NCBI GenBank assembly: GCA_025765615.1
Contig: JAIVFJ010000043.1
Location: forward strand, 62,001 to 126,000
DNA from: Zopfochytrium polystomum
Taxonomy: Eukaryota; Chytridiomycota; Chytridiomycetes; Chytridiales; Chytridiaceae
DNA: 64,000 bases
Reading direction: 5' to 3'
Shown here: positions 1 to 10,792 of the stretch, one piece after another
Layout: every line of letters starts with the position of its first letter
How positions within the stretch are numbered: position 1 is the stretch's first letter
Made by a program: the position numbers and the translations under genes
The notes under the pieces: generated by a model
Databases searched by the model: none
What the model saw: the letters and a program-made list of their open reading frames with translations, nothing else
Told to the model about the DNA's origin: nothing

Positions 1-552
1 CGGCCCCGGCAGCACGGCGTTAACCCTAATCTTGCGCGGGCCGAGCTCGACGGCGAGCGCCCTGGTGTAGGCGTCCATTGCGCCCTTTGACGCGGCGTAC
101 GTCGTGTGGTTCGGGAATGGCACGCGGGTGACGACGGACGCGATGTTGACGACGCTGCCTTCGTCGGGGATGTGCGGCGCCGCGGCGGACGTCACGTACA
201 TGAACGAAAACACGTTGGCCGCCAGGGTCGTCTTGATGGCCTCGAACGCCGTTTCGACGGGCCCGGGCTCGTAGATCCCGGCGTTGTTGACCAGGCCCGT
301 GATCTTGCCGAACCGCGCGACGGTCGCGTCGACGAGCCGGGTCGCGCCTTCAGGCGTCGACACGTCCGCTTGGATGGCCAGCGCGTCGCCGGCGCCGAGC
401 TGCTTGAGCTGCTTGATGAGATCGTCCGCGGCGGCGGCGGAGGACTTGTAGTTGATGACGATGGCGGTGTCTTTGGCTGCGACTTGCTTGGCGATGGCGG
501 CGCCGATTCCCTTGGCGGCGCCCGTGATGACGATGACACGGTCAAAGGACAT
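1..552 (-). CDS. Short-chain dehydrogenase/reductase (SDR), C-terminus cut by the window edge
   Basis: Reads from ATG at 552 down to base 1 without a stop, 184 codons, no intron. The N-terminus has the classical SDR dinucleotide-binding motif TGAAKGIG at about residue 10, followed by NNAG (about residue 90) and the catalytic YAASK (about residue 155). The family is NAD(P)-dependent oxidoreductases acting on alcohols, sugars or acyl chains; the Gly-rich motif and YxxxK are diagnostic. The overall pattern resembles bacterial-type 3-oxoacyl-ACP or glucose dehydrogenase-like SDRs, but the substrate cannot be read from this fragment. About 60 C-terminal residues lie outside the window. The start is favoured because the Rossmann beta strand begins at residue 4. 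Confidence 0.9.
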   Translation of the reverse strand, partial: MSFDRVIVITGAAKGIGAAIAKQVAAKDTAIVINYKSSAAAADDLIKQLKQLGAGDALAIQADVSTPEGATRLVDATVARFGKITGLVNNAGIYEPGPVETAFEAIKTTLAANVFSFMYVTSAAAPHIPDEGSVVNIASVVTRVPFPNHTTYAASKGAMDAYTRALAVELGPRKIRVNAVLPGP

Positions 553-646
553 GCTTTTGAAGAGGTGGTGGTGAGGACGACAAGGGCGGGAAACGCGATG
601 GGAGTTTTAGTTGAGATACAATACCGTTATGAGAACCCTCGAACCG

Positions 647-656
647 CTTTATATAG
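647..656 (-). promoter_or_regulatory. TATA-box-like element of the SDR gene
   Basis: On the minus strand the sequence TATATAAAG lies about 95 bases upstream of the SDR start codon. The position and match fit a TATA box, but there is no transcription start evidence. Confidence 0.4.
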
Positions 657-2350
657 TAACTAGCTGACGGATATCGCAGGAATTGCAAATCAAGTTACTG
701 ACACTGCGCCTGTCAGACGTTTACATTACTATCGTTTGGAAAATTTACTGTTTTTTCTGGTAAAAGCAATTTGACGGACACGGTCCGGAGGCGTAAATCC
801 ATAGACAAAACGAGATAATTAGACTACAGCGCCAGTGGCGGCGAGCAGATCCATTATAAATCCAATCACGCCATTACAGAGTCTATGTGCGAAAGAAGAC
901 GCAGAAACGATTTCAAATCAAAAACTGCTAAAGTTGCTGTGCTGTGGATCCGGTGATGGGCCAAGACGGACTTCAATCCTGATTTCACCGAAAGGGAGAA
1001 GCCGAATTGGCATCGTTGCATGTCTCGCCTCCACGCACTCCCCTGCAAAGCACCAACGCTCTGTCTTGTAATCCACTGGCTCTTGGGATCCAGTAGGAAC
1101 CCAACTTCGTCGAAAGGTGACCTGTTGGAATCCGTGACACGTGTACCTGTGGATGATGTGTGCAAGCGACAGGCCTCTACTTTTCAAGTACTCAGGTGTC
1201 AGCGAGACCGGTACCATTGACAGCGGGCTTTCAAGCATTGACTGGCTCAGAGGCAGTGCGTGTGTGGGCGAGTCGCAGAAGCAGCCGAGATAGGTGACGG
1301 TGGGCCTCAATGGCGGCTGGTGGCGGCTCTGGCACTGCAGAAGATAAGGGTGAACGGTTTGTAGGGGCGAAGGAGAATGCTTTAAAGGCGACAAGACATC
1401 ATGCACGATCCACCGGAGATCGATTCAGGCTCACTCTCGCACGAAAATAGCCCATCTGATGACCAGGTTGCACTGTTGCACCCTCGGGCTCCCTCCCTTC
1501 CCGTTAAATCGCACCCATTCCTTCACGCATTGAGATGGTGATGTCGTGTATCATCGTATGAGCCCTGAAGCGGGGACACACGGGAGGCGTAGTCGCGACG
1601 GCAGCCGATGTACGTGGCTCCTTCTGCAAGTTGTACCACCAGTTAAGAGAAGGGGATTTGTGCAACATGAGCTGAATCACACTGCAAAAAAAGGTTAATG
1701 CTGATTGGGATTGGTATGTGTGATCACTTTGCTTACACGTTTATGCCTCCAGCCTCCCTCAAAAGATTCCAAAAAGTAGTATTAACGTGTAGACAAAAGA
1801 AACAATGCCCCCACGGCCACACCCCACCGGTCGCCATCTGACTGAGACAGGGGCGAGCACCGTATGCCGTGAGGGGCGTCATGGCTGCGCAGCGGAGAAG
1901 AGAGGGGACCCGCATACGCACTTGACCTGACCGAGCGATATGGATGACTGTCTCATGTGGTCCACTGATGAACGATATGACTTTCACACTGAGGCGTGGG
2001 CCAATCAGTCCGCGCAAAATACAAGAGCCGTTCTGCTGGTTAGTTGCTACCGTTCCCGCTTTCCTTCCAATTAACTCGAAACTGGCTGAGTTCTCCTACC
2101 AGCACGTGAAAGTTGATTGGTTTAAGCAATTGGGAGACGTAATGACCATCCACCACTTTGACGACTGCACACCTTGCTCTTTGAGAAGCGAATGGACGGC
2201 ATCGCAAGGGGTAAAATTACAAATTTGCACCTTTAACAAACACGAAAAAGCAGAGACGGCCCGGCCAACCCTCATCTCGCAAACCCGGCGGTCGCACTCA
2301 AACGAAACCACTTGAACAAGCACCCCCCCCCCCCCCACCAGCAACCATTT
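657..2350. other. Intergenic region without a supported gene
   Basis: Several open frames exist (the longest is on the minus strand at 918-1406, 162 codons), but none has a recognisable domain, a consistent splice pattern or codon usage like the neighbouring genes. A C-run precedes the 3' end of MAK16 at about 2327-2336. I see no RNA gene or repeat family here. Confidence 0.5.
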
Positions 2351-3717
2351 TTACTTTGCCGTCTCGCGGATGGGCGCCGCCAGCTCGTGCTCCTCTTCAA
2401 ACTCGATCGTGACCTTGGCCTTGCCTTTGGCCTTGCCCGCGGCACCCGCCGCGCGCGCCCGCTTGACGGCTGGCCGCGCCTTGCCGCCGCCATCGCCATC
2501 GCTGTCGCTGTCATCGTCGCTGTCGCCGCTCCTCCGCTTGCCCCTCCTCGCCAACAGCGCGGCCGCAGCCTTCGCCTTTGCACTGGCGACGCCCTTCTTC
2601 GCGCCGCCGCCAAACATGTCCTCAATATCCCCCGCGCCCTCCTCGTCCTCGCTCTCGGACGCGTCCGACACAAACTCGCGGTCGAACGTGCCGTCGTCGT
2701 CGTCGTCCTCGAGCTCGTCCATCTCGAGCTCCTCCCCCTCCCACTCCTCCTCCTCGTCGTCGTCGTCCTCGTCGAGGACGACCTCCCCACCCTCGCCCTC
2801 CATCTCCTCCTCGATGCGGTCCAGCGCGCGCTCGAACCGGCCCTGGTCGACGTTGACGATGGCGTCGCTAGCGGCCTCTGCGATAGTCGTCCCCTCGGTC
2901 CCGTACACGCCCTTCTTCAGCCGCTCCAGCAGCTCCCGCTCGATCGTCGTCTCCAGCCGCGCCGCAAGAAGCGCCTTGCGCTCCCGCGACCGCTCGCGCC
3001 GCTCGATCTTGGGCTTGATCCCCTCCAGCACGGGCGCGGAGGACGCTTTGAGCTTGAGCCGGCGCGTGCGGATCAGGTATTGGGTCATTTTCGTGAGACG
3101 CTGCTTGCACTTGTGGATGAGGAAGCTCGGCCAGTGTAGGAGCTCGTTGTCGATCTTTTTGGTAGGTGGTGAAGGGGGGAAGGGAAACGGTAAGCCCAAA
3201 GAGACAAGCAGGGGGTGCCACAAAAGTCTGCACACCTGCTCCAACGCCTTTGCATAGTTCTTTGACAGCTTCAGTCTCTCCCACATCCGGATCGGCGAGT
3301 GCGCGCGCTCGATCGTTTTTGTGTAGAGGTACAGGATGCCGTTAATCTCCTTGACGGTGGCATAGCGCGAGTTGGCGAGCGGGCAGGACTGCCGGTTGCA
3401 GAGGCCGGTCACGCTGTATTCATTGCGGCAGAAGTTGGACGTGATTGTTCTGAAGCAGGTGGGGACGAGAGGAGAGTGGAAAGGGGTGGTGAGATGACGG
3501 AATAGAAGTGCGTGTTCGGTTTCTGGCTTCTTACTTGACTTTGTAGGAGCAAAACTGATGGTTGATGGTGGTCCAAATGACCTGCAAAAGAGGCAAAGTT
3601 AGTAACACAGGCAGATGAGAGGGAGGAGGAGAGTAGAATGCGCGGAAACGAGGAGGGGTTTGCTTTCATGAACAAGCTTCACGAGGGGAACCGACGGTTT
3701 ACCTCGTCGATCTGCAT
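2351..3717 (-). CDS. MAK16: MAK16, 60S ribosomal subunit biogenesis factor
   Basis: Four exons: 3717-3703, 3581-3535, 3449-3236 and 3154-2351. They sum to 1080 bases, 359 residues. The protein starts MQIDEVIW and keeps the Mak16 hallmarks: the Cys-containing N-terminal module ([25 protein letters not shown]), LWERL-like [26 protein letters not shown] and the basic [17 protein letters not shown] helix. The C-terminal third is a long acidic Asp/Glu tract followed by a Lys-rich tail, as in yeast and animal Mak16. Known role: a nucleolar factor that works with Rpf1 in pre-60S assembly and 27S pre-rRNA processing. The tiny 15-base first exon is supported by the conserved N-terminus and good GT-AG sites. 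The frames opposite it are shadows of the acidic tract. Confidence 0.95.
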
Positions 3718-4415
3718 TGCTTTCTCTCTTTTGCTTTCTTTCTTTTTTTCGCATGACAAGGCAGTGGTGATAACATTGAAATTGTCACACCACCTACTAC
3801 ACGACTGCACGATGCGCGTACCGCAGAAAACGGGGTGCAAATATCCTTACTCATCCCTCGGCAAACGGACCTGTGACAGGTTCTAAATACCATTCGCCCT
3901 TACTGCCCTTCCACCGCTCCCGTTGCGGTGGTGATGGACGAGCCGGCAACAACGGCGCAGCTTGTTCAGTCAGCTCGTTTGGTGACCCGGGACCGGCCCA
4001 TGTCTGAATCCAAGCCCCAATCCATTAATTTGGCAGACTAAGGGTGAGCCAGCGCCAGTGGACATTCTTTCAGTCTACCCAACTTTTTGTGGAAATGGCC
4101 AAGTGTTGACCAACAACTATTACATATTTTGGTGATCGGCACAACGTCTTGCGGGGTGGTTGTTTCTGGCTCATCCCCCAATCCATTCTTGCCTCACTCT
4201 TATTTGCTTTGTTCGAAGTTTTGAACTCCGTACTCGCCGCGAATAAGAACGGTAACAAATGGAAGCAATTCGTCGCACCAACTTTCCACCAATGTTGGAG
4301 GTGTGGCGCAGGAGACTTGTCAGAGGCCCACTACTTGAAGAAGGGAAGAAGAAAAAAAAAAAACAAAGTTGGAATCTTTGCGAGGACGTCTTTCGATCCG
4401 TAAAGACCAGCAAGG
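3718..4415. promoter_or_regulatory. Divergent intergenic region between MAK16 and the ubiquitin-eS31 gene
   Basis: About 700 bases between two start codons on opposite strands, both for ribosome-related genes. It contains an A-run at 4348-4360 and pyrimidine-rich stretches near 3720-3750. It must hold both promoters, but no defined motif can be assigned by eye. Confidence 0.5.
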
Positions 4416-5279
<864 letters not shown>

Positions 5280-6188
5280 ACAAGCGTGCGCAAGGCTTGT
5301 GTTGCTTTTCCGGGTGTTGAAGGGCGGAGAGTCGGGTGTGCCTTGCTGGGATCGTCTGGGTTCCGTTAATACACATTCGACACTGGTGCATAAGCTTCTT
5401 TCTCTTATACCTGGATTGGTGAGGCGGTTCTCTGAGCGCAGAGAATGGAACAGTTGCGGCTGAACGCTATGAAAGACATTCATTTCCTTACACGAAGTAC
5501 TGTGTACATAGAATCGGAAAGGAAAGATAACTAACGCAGCATCCCAAGGGAAGCTGGATTGAATCTGACGAGTGCGCCATGCAGGTCATCACTTGCAGTT
5601 CTCTTGTTCCCGGCAGTGCAAACAGCACGAGCTGGAGGAAATGGAGCCTCAAGAACTACTTGAAGCAATGCATTTCGTTTCTCTCTACATAGTATGCAGA
5701 GAGAAACCAAACGCTACGCAGCCTGAGGTGCTAACACGAACACCGCAGGCGGCATTTCCACGAAAGGGACATTGAAGCCCATTTGGGCACAAAACCCAGG
5801 TCCCGCAGCCAAATGTCTCTACTTTCACGCAACGAGCGCCGCCCACCGCGCTGCTGAACCCAAGCCGATCTTGATTTCGTTTCTGCGACGGTGGGGTGTG
5901 CTCCGACACCACCCCGGGCGAATTGCCACCGCTCTCCAAAATAGAAGGGGGACAGCGAATTGGGCAAAGTCGGGCCCTTTGGCGCAATCAAGATCGGACG
6001 AAAGTCGGAACTGAAATCGGAGTTGGGTATTTGTGTGTTTGTTTGTGGAGAGACGGCGAGACGGAGAGAGAGACAGAGAGAGAGAGACAGAGAGAGATAG
6101 TGAGAATGAGTGTGTGTCTGTGTGTGTGGGTGTGACGCGATGCCGCATCAGGGGACAGGAGGGCGAAATCGACGGAAAAGAGGGAAAC
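5280..6188. other. Intergenic region upstream of the first GT32 gene, with GA/GT microsatellites
   Basis: No gene seen. The last 140 bases (about 6050-6130) are a GA-rich then GT-rich simple repeat on the coding strand of the downstream glycosyltransferase. Similar GA tracts precede the GT34 genes. Confidence 0.6.
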
Positions 6189-7469
6189 ATGATGATGCCG
6201 CCCAATAAACAACAACAATCCATACGGCGGAGCCCACCTAGCATGGCACTGCTGCTCCAGAGAATAGGCCGCCCACGCCTCCTGCTCCTGCTGCTCGTGC
6301 TGGTGCTCCTGCCCGCCCTCGCCTTGTACGCCGCGCTCCTCAACAACTTCGCCTTCCTCTCTTCGCTCGGCGCGCTGCCTCGAAAAGCCCACGCCTCTCC
6401 CCCTGCCGCCGGCTTCTCGGCCGAGCCCTCCTCCGCCCACGTCGTCGACATCGCCACCCCGCCGCCGCCGCCCCCAACGCCGCCGTCAACGTCGACGCCC
6501 GTAGTCGCCGGGACCGCCTCGATCCCGCGGCAGATCCACCAGACCTGGAAGACCAGCAACCCCACCCTCCTCGCGACACAGCACCCGCGACAGCACAAGT
6601 GGCGCGAGACGTGGGCGCTCCTCAACCCGCAGTACCGACTCACGCTGCGCGACGACGCGGAGGCGGCCGCGTACGTGCGGGAGCACTTCCCGGGCCGAGT
6701 GTACGACGCATACGCGCGGCTGCCGCAGGTCGTGCAGAAGACGGACCTGTACCGGTACCTCGTGCTCCTGCACGAAGGCGGGGTGTACACCGACATGGAC
6801 ACCGTCTGCCTCAAGAGCGTCGACGAGTGGGTTCCTCAAGAGCCCGCTTCCTCCGTCGGCGAGGGCATCCGCTTCGTGGTCGGGCTCGAGTGGGACTACG
6901 ACGTCTTTAACGAGGCCGGTATTCAGATCTCGCAGTGGACGATGGCCGGGACCGCGGGTCACCCCATCCTCGCGCGTATCGTGGACCAGATCGTGGAGAG
7001 GGTGGAGCGCGCGACGGACGCGGAGCTGCGCGACGTCGACGGCGTCATCGCGCTGACGGGGCCGTTGCCGTGGACGCACGCCGTCGGCGAGTACCTCGAG
7101 TCGATCGGCGAGGACCTGGGGCGGGCGGGGAACTTGACGCACGGGTACCTGCGGATGGGGGACGTGCTCGTGCTGGGAATCACGGCGTTTGCGCCGGCGC
7201 ACGAGCGAGCGCTGGGGTTTGAGCACCCCGACGCGTGCGTTTGGCACGTGTTTTCCGGGCACAGGAAGGGCGGCTGGAAGTGGATGCATGGGGGCAGTAA
7301 AATGCTCTTGAAGCAGTTGGCGCTGCTGAGGGAAATGGAAAAGGAAGAGAAGGAGAAGGAGAAGGAGGAGCGAGAAAGAGCGAGGCAGGCAGAAAGAAGG
7401 AAAGAGCGAGAAAGAGCGAGAAAGAGCGAGAAAGGGAGATTGAGAGAGCGCAAATTATGGCGAGTGTGA
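6189..7469 (+). CDS. GT32 family (Och1-like) glycosyltransferase, copy 1
   Basis: Intronless, 426 residues from ATG 6189 (an in-frame ATG also lies at 6243). It has type II topology: a short basic N-terminus, then a Leu-rich signal anchor at about residues 28-45. A Pro-rich stem follows, then the catalytic domain starting with IPRQIHQTWK at residue 112. The DxD metal/sugar-nucleotide site is D202-M-D204 in GGVYTDMDTVCL. Family role: Golgi mannosyltransferases such as Och1 that extend N-glycans or glycosphingolipids; the exact donor and acceptor are not shown. A very similar gene lies at 16971-18056 in opposite orientation. The last 45 residues are a Lys/Glu/Arg-rich tail encoded by a decayed GAAAGAGCGA-type microsatellite and are absent from the paralogue. 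Confidence 0.9.
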   Translation: MMMPPNKQQQSIRRSPPSMALLLQRIGRPRLLLLLLVLVLLPALALYAALLNNFAFLSSLGALPRKAHASPPAAGFSAEPSSAHVVDIATPPPPPPTPPSTSTPVVAGTASIPRQIHQTWKTSNPTLLATQHPRQHKWRETWALLNPQYRLTLRDDAEAAAYVREHFPGRVYDAYARLPQVVQKTDLYRYLVLLHEGGVYTDMDTVCLKSVDEWVPQEPASSVGEGIRFVVGLEWDYDVFNEAGIQISQWTMAGTAGHPILARIVDQIVERVERATDAELRDVDGVIALTGPLPWTHAVGEYLESIGEDLGRAGNLTHGYLRMGDVLVLGITAFAPAHERALGFEHPDACVWHVFSGHRKGGWKWMHGGSKMLLKQLALLREMEKEEKEKEKEERERARQAERRKERERARKSEKGRLRERKLWRV

Positions 7470-7705
7470 AAGGAGCAAGGAAGGTGTGGGAACTGATAAT
7501 AATATAAGCAGTAGAGGAACACTGGCGAATCAGCAAGTGTATTAGTGCCCTCGTTTGGAGTCCGAACTGACTCCATATATGGAAAGTCTCAGGTTTTCCG
7601 CCTTGGTGGTGGGCGGTGCGCATTATGCATGCGCAAAGGGAAACAACGTCGAAGACAAATCACCACGCCTCCGTGTGTTGCATTCAAATAATTACAGCAA
7701 TATCC

Positions 7706-7726
7706 AGTCGAATATGAATTGATTCC
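7706..7726. repeat. Left arm of a perfect 21-bp inverted repeat flanking the retroelement
   Basis: These 21 bases are the exact reverse complement of 16473-16493. Weaker inverted similarity continues on the gene-proximal side. Each arm lies about 240-480 bases beyond the stop codon of a GT32 gene, so the arms look like duplicated 3' flanks of the two convergent paralogues. Confidence 0.8.
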
Positions 7727-7787
7727 CAAGTGGGTCGGGTTACGTAATCTGCCCTGCGGCAGAATGGAAAAACTCCAGACCACACAG

Positions 7788-7918
7788 GAGTTGTGATTGC
7801 ACCGCGAATCTGTCTAGCACTCTGTCGGAGGCACTCTCGTTACACAACGGTTGCAACTACAGCATGCGAGAATCACCCACATTGTCCATCCTTGTCACAT
7901 GTAACAGTTCAGTTTGTT
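7788..7918 (+). repeat. Probable left LTR remnant
   Basis: The stretch from about 7864 to 7915 (GAGAATC...CATTGTCCATCC...TTGTCACATGT...CAGTTTGT) matches 16390-16443 at roughly 80 percent in the same orientation. It sits just upstream of gag, as a 5' LTR should. Boundaries are approximate. Confidence 0.6.
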
Positions 7919-8020
7919 CGTCAGCAGCCTCAGCACATGAGGGAGGCCACCCCCGACAGATTCATTGCTGTTTTACAGAACTACAAATTCCAACACTGAC
8001 TCCAACGTTGACGAAGGCGA

Positions 8021-9240
8021 ATGGATTCTTCTTTTGCTTGTACTCCTACGCTCAATACCGCTCTGTCGACTCAGCTTGCTACAACAGCTTCCACACTCCC
8101 ACCACAGTTGTTCCCACAGCAGCAGTCATTCGTTCAGCAGCATTTTCAGCAGCAGCAACAGCCACCTGTCCAGCCAATGCCTACACAACCCGCTCCACTG
8201 CCGCCCATCACACACACTCCGAACCCTGAAGTCCAATGTATTTGTCATCCTGTGTACTTCGCAATGATGCACACAACTGTTCAGTCTGCAGTCAAGGCAA
8301 TGGAGGTGAATCATACTGCAAACGCAACAAATCGCCTACCAAATTCAAATGACAAGTGCCTCTCCTGCAATCTTCGACGGTTCTTGTTCTAAACTACCTC
8401 CTCACCAATGCACTAATGTCGTCACGCAGTATTTGAAGTCTTGCGAAATCCAATGTCATTTGAACAACTTCCACAAGGACGTGAAGCTCCTTGCTATGCC
8501 ACTCATCTGTCATATGTCCATTGGTTGCAAAGTGGTTTGAAAGATCATGCATTTCAAGAATGGCAGAATGTTCCTCCAGCTCTTCAAACGTTCATCTCCT
8601 GGGCAGATTACCAGCTCTGGATTCAACAGCACTTCCTTTCTACACTTGCTTTTGAAGAAGCAACGCATCAAATCTTGGCAATTAAGCAAACTTCTTCAGC
8701 TCGCGAATATTGTCTTTGTTTCAACAGTCTACTTCATTCCCTTGGTAACTTGATGAGTGCACAAATGCGATTCGCCCCCTTTTGGCATGGTTTAAAACCC
8801 AAACTTACAACTCATTCCGATCTTCATTCAATTTCCACCAATCTAATGAAGCTGCAACCGAAAGGTCAGCGTTTGGATGACTTGAACTGGCATTCCTTCA
8901 AGACCAAAGGCAAAGCGCCTGCACCTTGTTCATCTGCCACAACACCTGTTTCTCACCCCTTCAAGCCACGCTATGAAGAAGTTTCAGATCCAATGGACTT
9001 TGACGCTCTTCTTGCCAGGAAGAAGGCCACCTCCACAGCTGCAGCCTCTCCTTCATCAGCTTCTTCTTCCTCTTCTTGACGCATATGCCTCCGTGATGAA
9101 GAATGTGACTTCTATCACAAAATGGGCTGGTGTACCTTCTGTTGTGAAAAGACGCACCCCAACTCTGAGTGCCCTGATCCTAACTGCAAGCAGTCAAAAA
9201 ACTCGCAAAAGTTGCAGTCTGGAAACATTAAGAAGTAGTT
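8021..9240 (+). pseudogene. gag remnant with a CCHC-like zinc knuckle
   Basis: The N-terminal part (from ATG 8021) is Gln/Pro-rich, as in many Ty3 Gag proteins. The reading then shifts frame near 8340 and again near 8450. It continues through a capsid-like region (8441-9079, with HAFQEWQNV, FISWADYQLW and ILAIKQTSSAREY) of the retrotransposon Gag type. After a stop at 9079 a Cys-rich segment follows (CLRDEECDFYHKMGWCTFC) that resembles a degenerate zinc knuckle. At least three frame breaks make it non-functional. Confidence 0.75.
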
Positions 9241-9309
9241 TCAACTTCAGTCACTTCAACAGTACCAGCAGTAACAGCAGTTCCTCAAGTTTCAGTACCG
9301 CAGTATGTT

Positions 9310-9501
9310 TTGAAGTTGCATCACATCAGCCGCAAATCTCCTGGCAATACTCAACTTCTCATTTTTCATAGCGCTTTCAACAATCACATGGTCAAGATTC
9401 TTGTTGACAGTGGTGCTAGTCACAGTTTCATTAGTGAACACCTCATTCCCTATCGTCAAAAGGACTGTACTCTTTGTAAACAGTCTACTCTGAGTGAGTG
9501 A
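9310..9501 (+). pseudogene. Retroviral-type aspartic protease remnant
   Basis: The frame contains VKILVDSGASHSFIS, the catalytic DSGA motif of retrotransposon proteases, preceded by a short beta-strand-like stretch. The frame ends about 110 bases before the Helitron insertion. Position between gag and RT fits the Ty3 order. Confidence 0.8.
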
Positions 9502-9611
9502 GTGGAAGGAGTGAATGAAGTAGGGATGTGTGTTTGTGGGTGGTCCTTCTCCCCAACTTGGAGAGAAAGAGAAAACTCTGTTATGAATAATTGGTACATA
9601 ATGATGATCAA

Positions 9612-9973
9612 TCTACTAAAGACGACAAGCATTTGCAGCTAAACTGTTTTCCTAATTGCAATTAGTGGAGTGGGGGGGATATAACTTTTGTCTTTGGTGC
9701 CCAATCAAAACTCAGCGGAAAAATCGGAAAATCAGCGGAATCGGCGGAAAAATTGGAAAAGGAAGGAGCTCACTGCTTTTCTGTGTTGGCTGTCTGTCTC
9801 TCTGTCTGTCTCTCTGCCTCTTCGCTCTGTCTCTCTCTCTGTCGCTTGCCACTCTCTGTCTGTCTGTCTCTCTCACTCTGTTTCTCCTCTCTTTGCCTGT
9901 CTGTCTGTCTGTCTGTGTATCTGTCTAACTCTCTCTCACTCCTCCCTCTCTGTCTTTCTCCTCTCTCTCTCTC

Positions 9974-10006
<33 letters not shown>

Positions 10007-10061
10007 TTCGGGCAGAGAATTTTTTTGCCCTCTGTCTATCTGTCTCTTCCCTGTCATTTAA

Positions 10062-10154
<93 letters not shown>

Positions 10155-10792
10155 TGTTTGCATTACAAAACGGCTGTGTTCCACCAAAGTGGACCACAGT
10201 GGGCATCAGTGTCCCAAACACTGTGTGAATATTGTCGCCAACCCATACAGAGAAGCATGGGGTGGCTGAACCCAACTAAAATACTATTTCTGCTTATGAT
10301 TTTGCAAAATCAACTGGGCTGTGGTTTCTATCATTCAATGATTTGTAACTCTCTCACTCTCTGAAAGTGGCAGTGAAATTCAAAAAGGAAGGAAGTCAAC
10401 AAGCTGTCTGTCTATTTGAGTGGAAGTCAATGGGTTGTCTATCTACCTTCCTTCCTGTTTCTGAGTCTGGGAGTGGCAGTCCACAGGCAGTCAACGGGTT
10501 GTCTGTCATCCTCTGTGTCTCTGACTCTGGCTATTGGGCTGTTGGTGAACAAGTTATCAAATCAGCTGCGACCTCTCTCTTTTGAGTGGGGGGGGGGGGT
10601 GGGTGGGTTGATGGGCATCAGCCCCCAACAGGGGCTCAGGGGGTTCCTACCCCCTGACTCGAAAACAATATTCCCCTATCCCTCTATATGGCCTGCCACT
10701 GCATTCATTGTGGACTGCCACACTCTTCAGTATCTTCTTTTTTCCTACTTTTTTTGGGAAGAATTCCTTTTTAGTCAACGGGCATCCCCTAG
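9612..10792 (+). mobile_element. Helitron-like non-autonomous element A
   Basis: It starts with TCTACTAAAG after a host A and ends with GGCATCCCCTAG, a CTAG-type Helitron 3' end. A short stem (GGGAA gaa TTCCT) lies about 25 bases before the end. The interior is CTGT/CT microsatellite with a G/C-rich palindromic box near 10580-10660; there is no Rep/helicase gene. The 5' 130 bases are shared with element B, which follows with no intervening base. No target-site duplication, as expected for Helitrons. Confidence 0.75.

Noticed and set aside
918..1406. 162-codon minus-strand ORF
   Set aside because: No recognisable motif, overlapping competing frames and no splice support.
2312..3139. ORFs of 275-295 codons on the plus strand
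   Set aside because: Shadows of the acidic C-terminus of MAK16 on the opposite strand; Ser and Leu runs mirror Asp/Glu codons.
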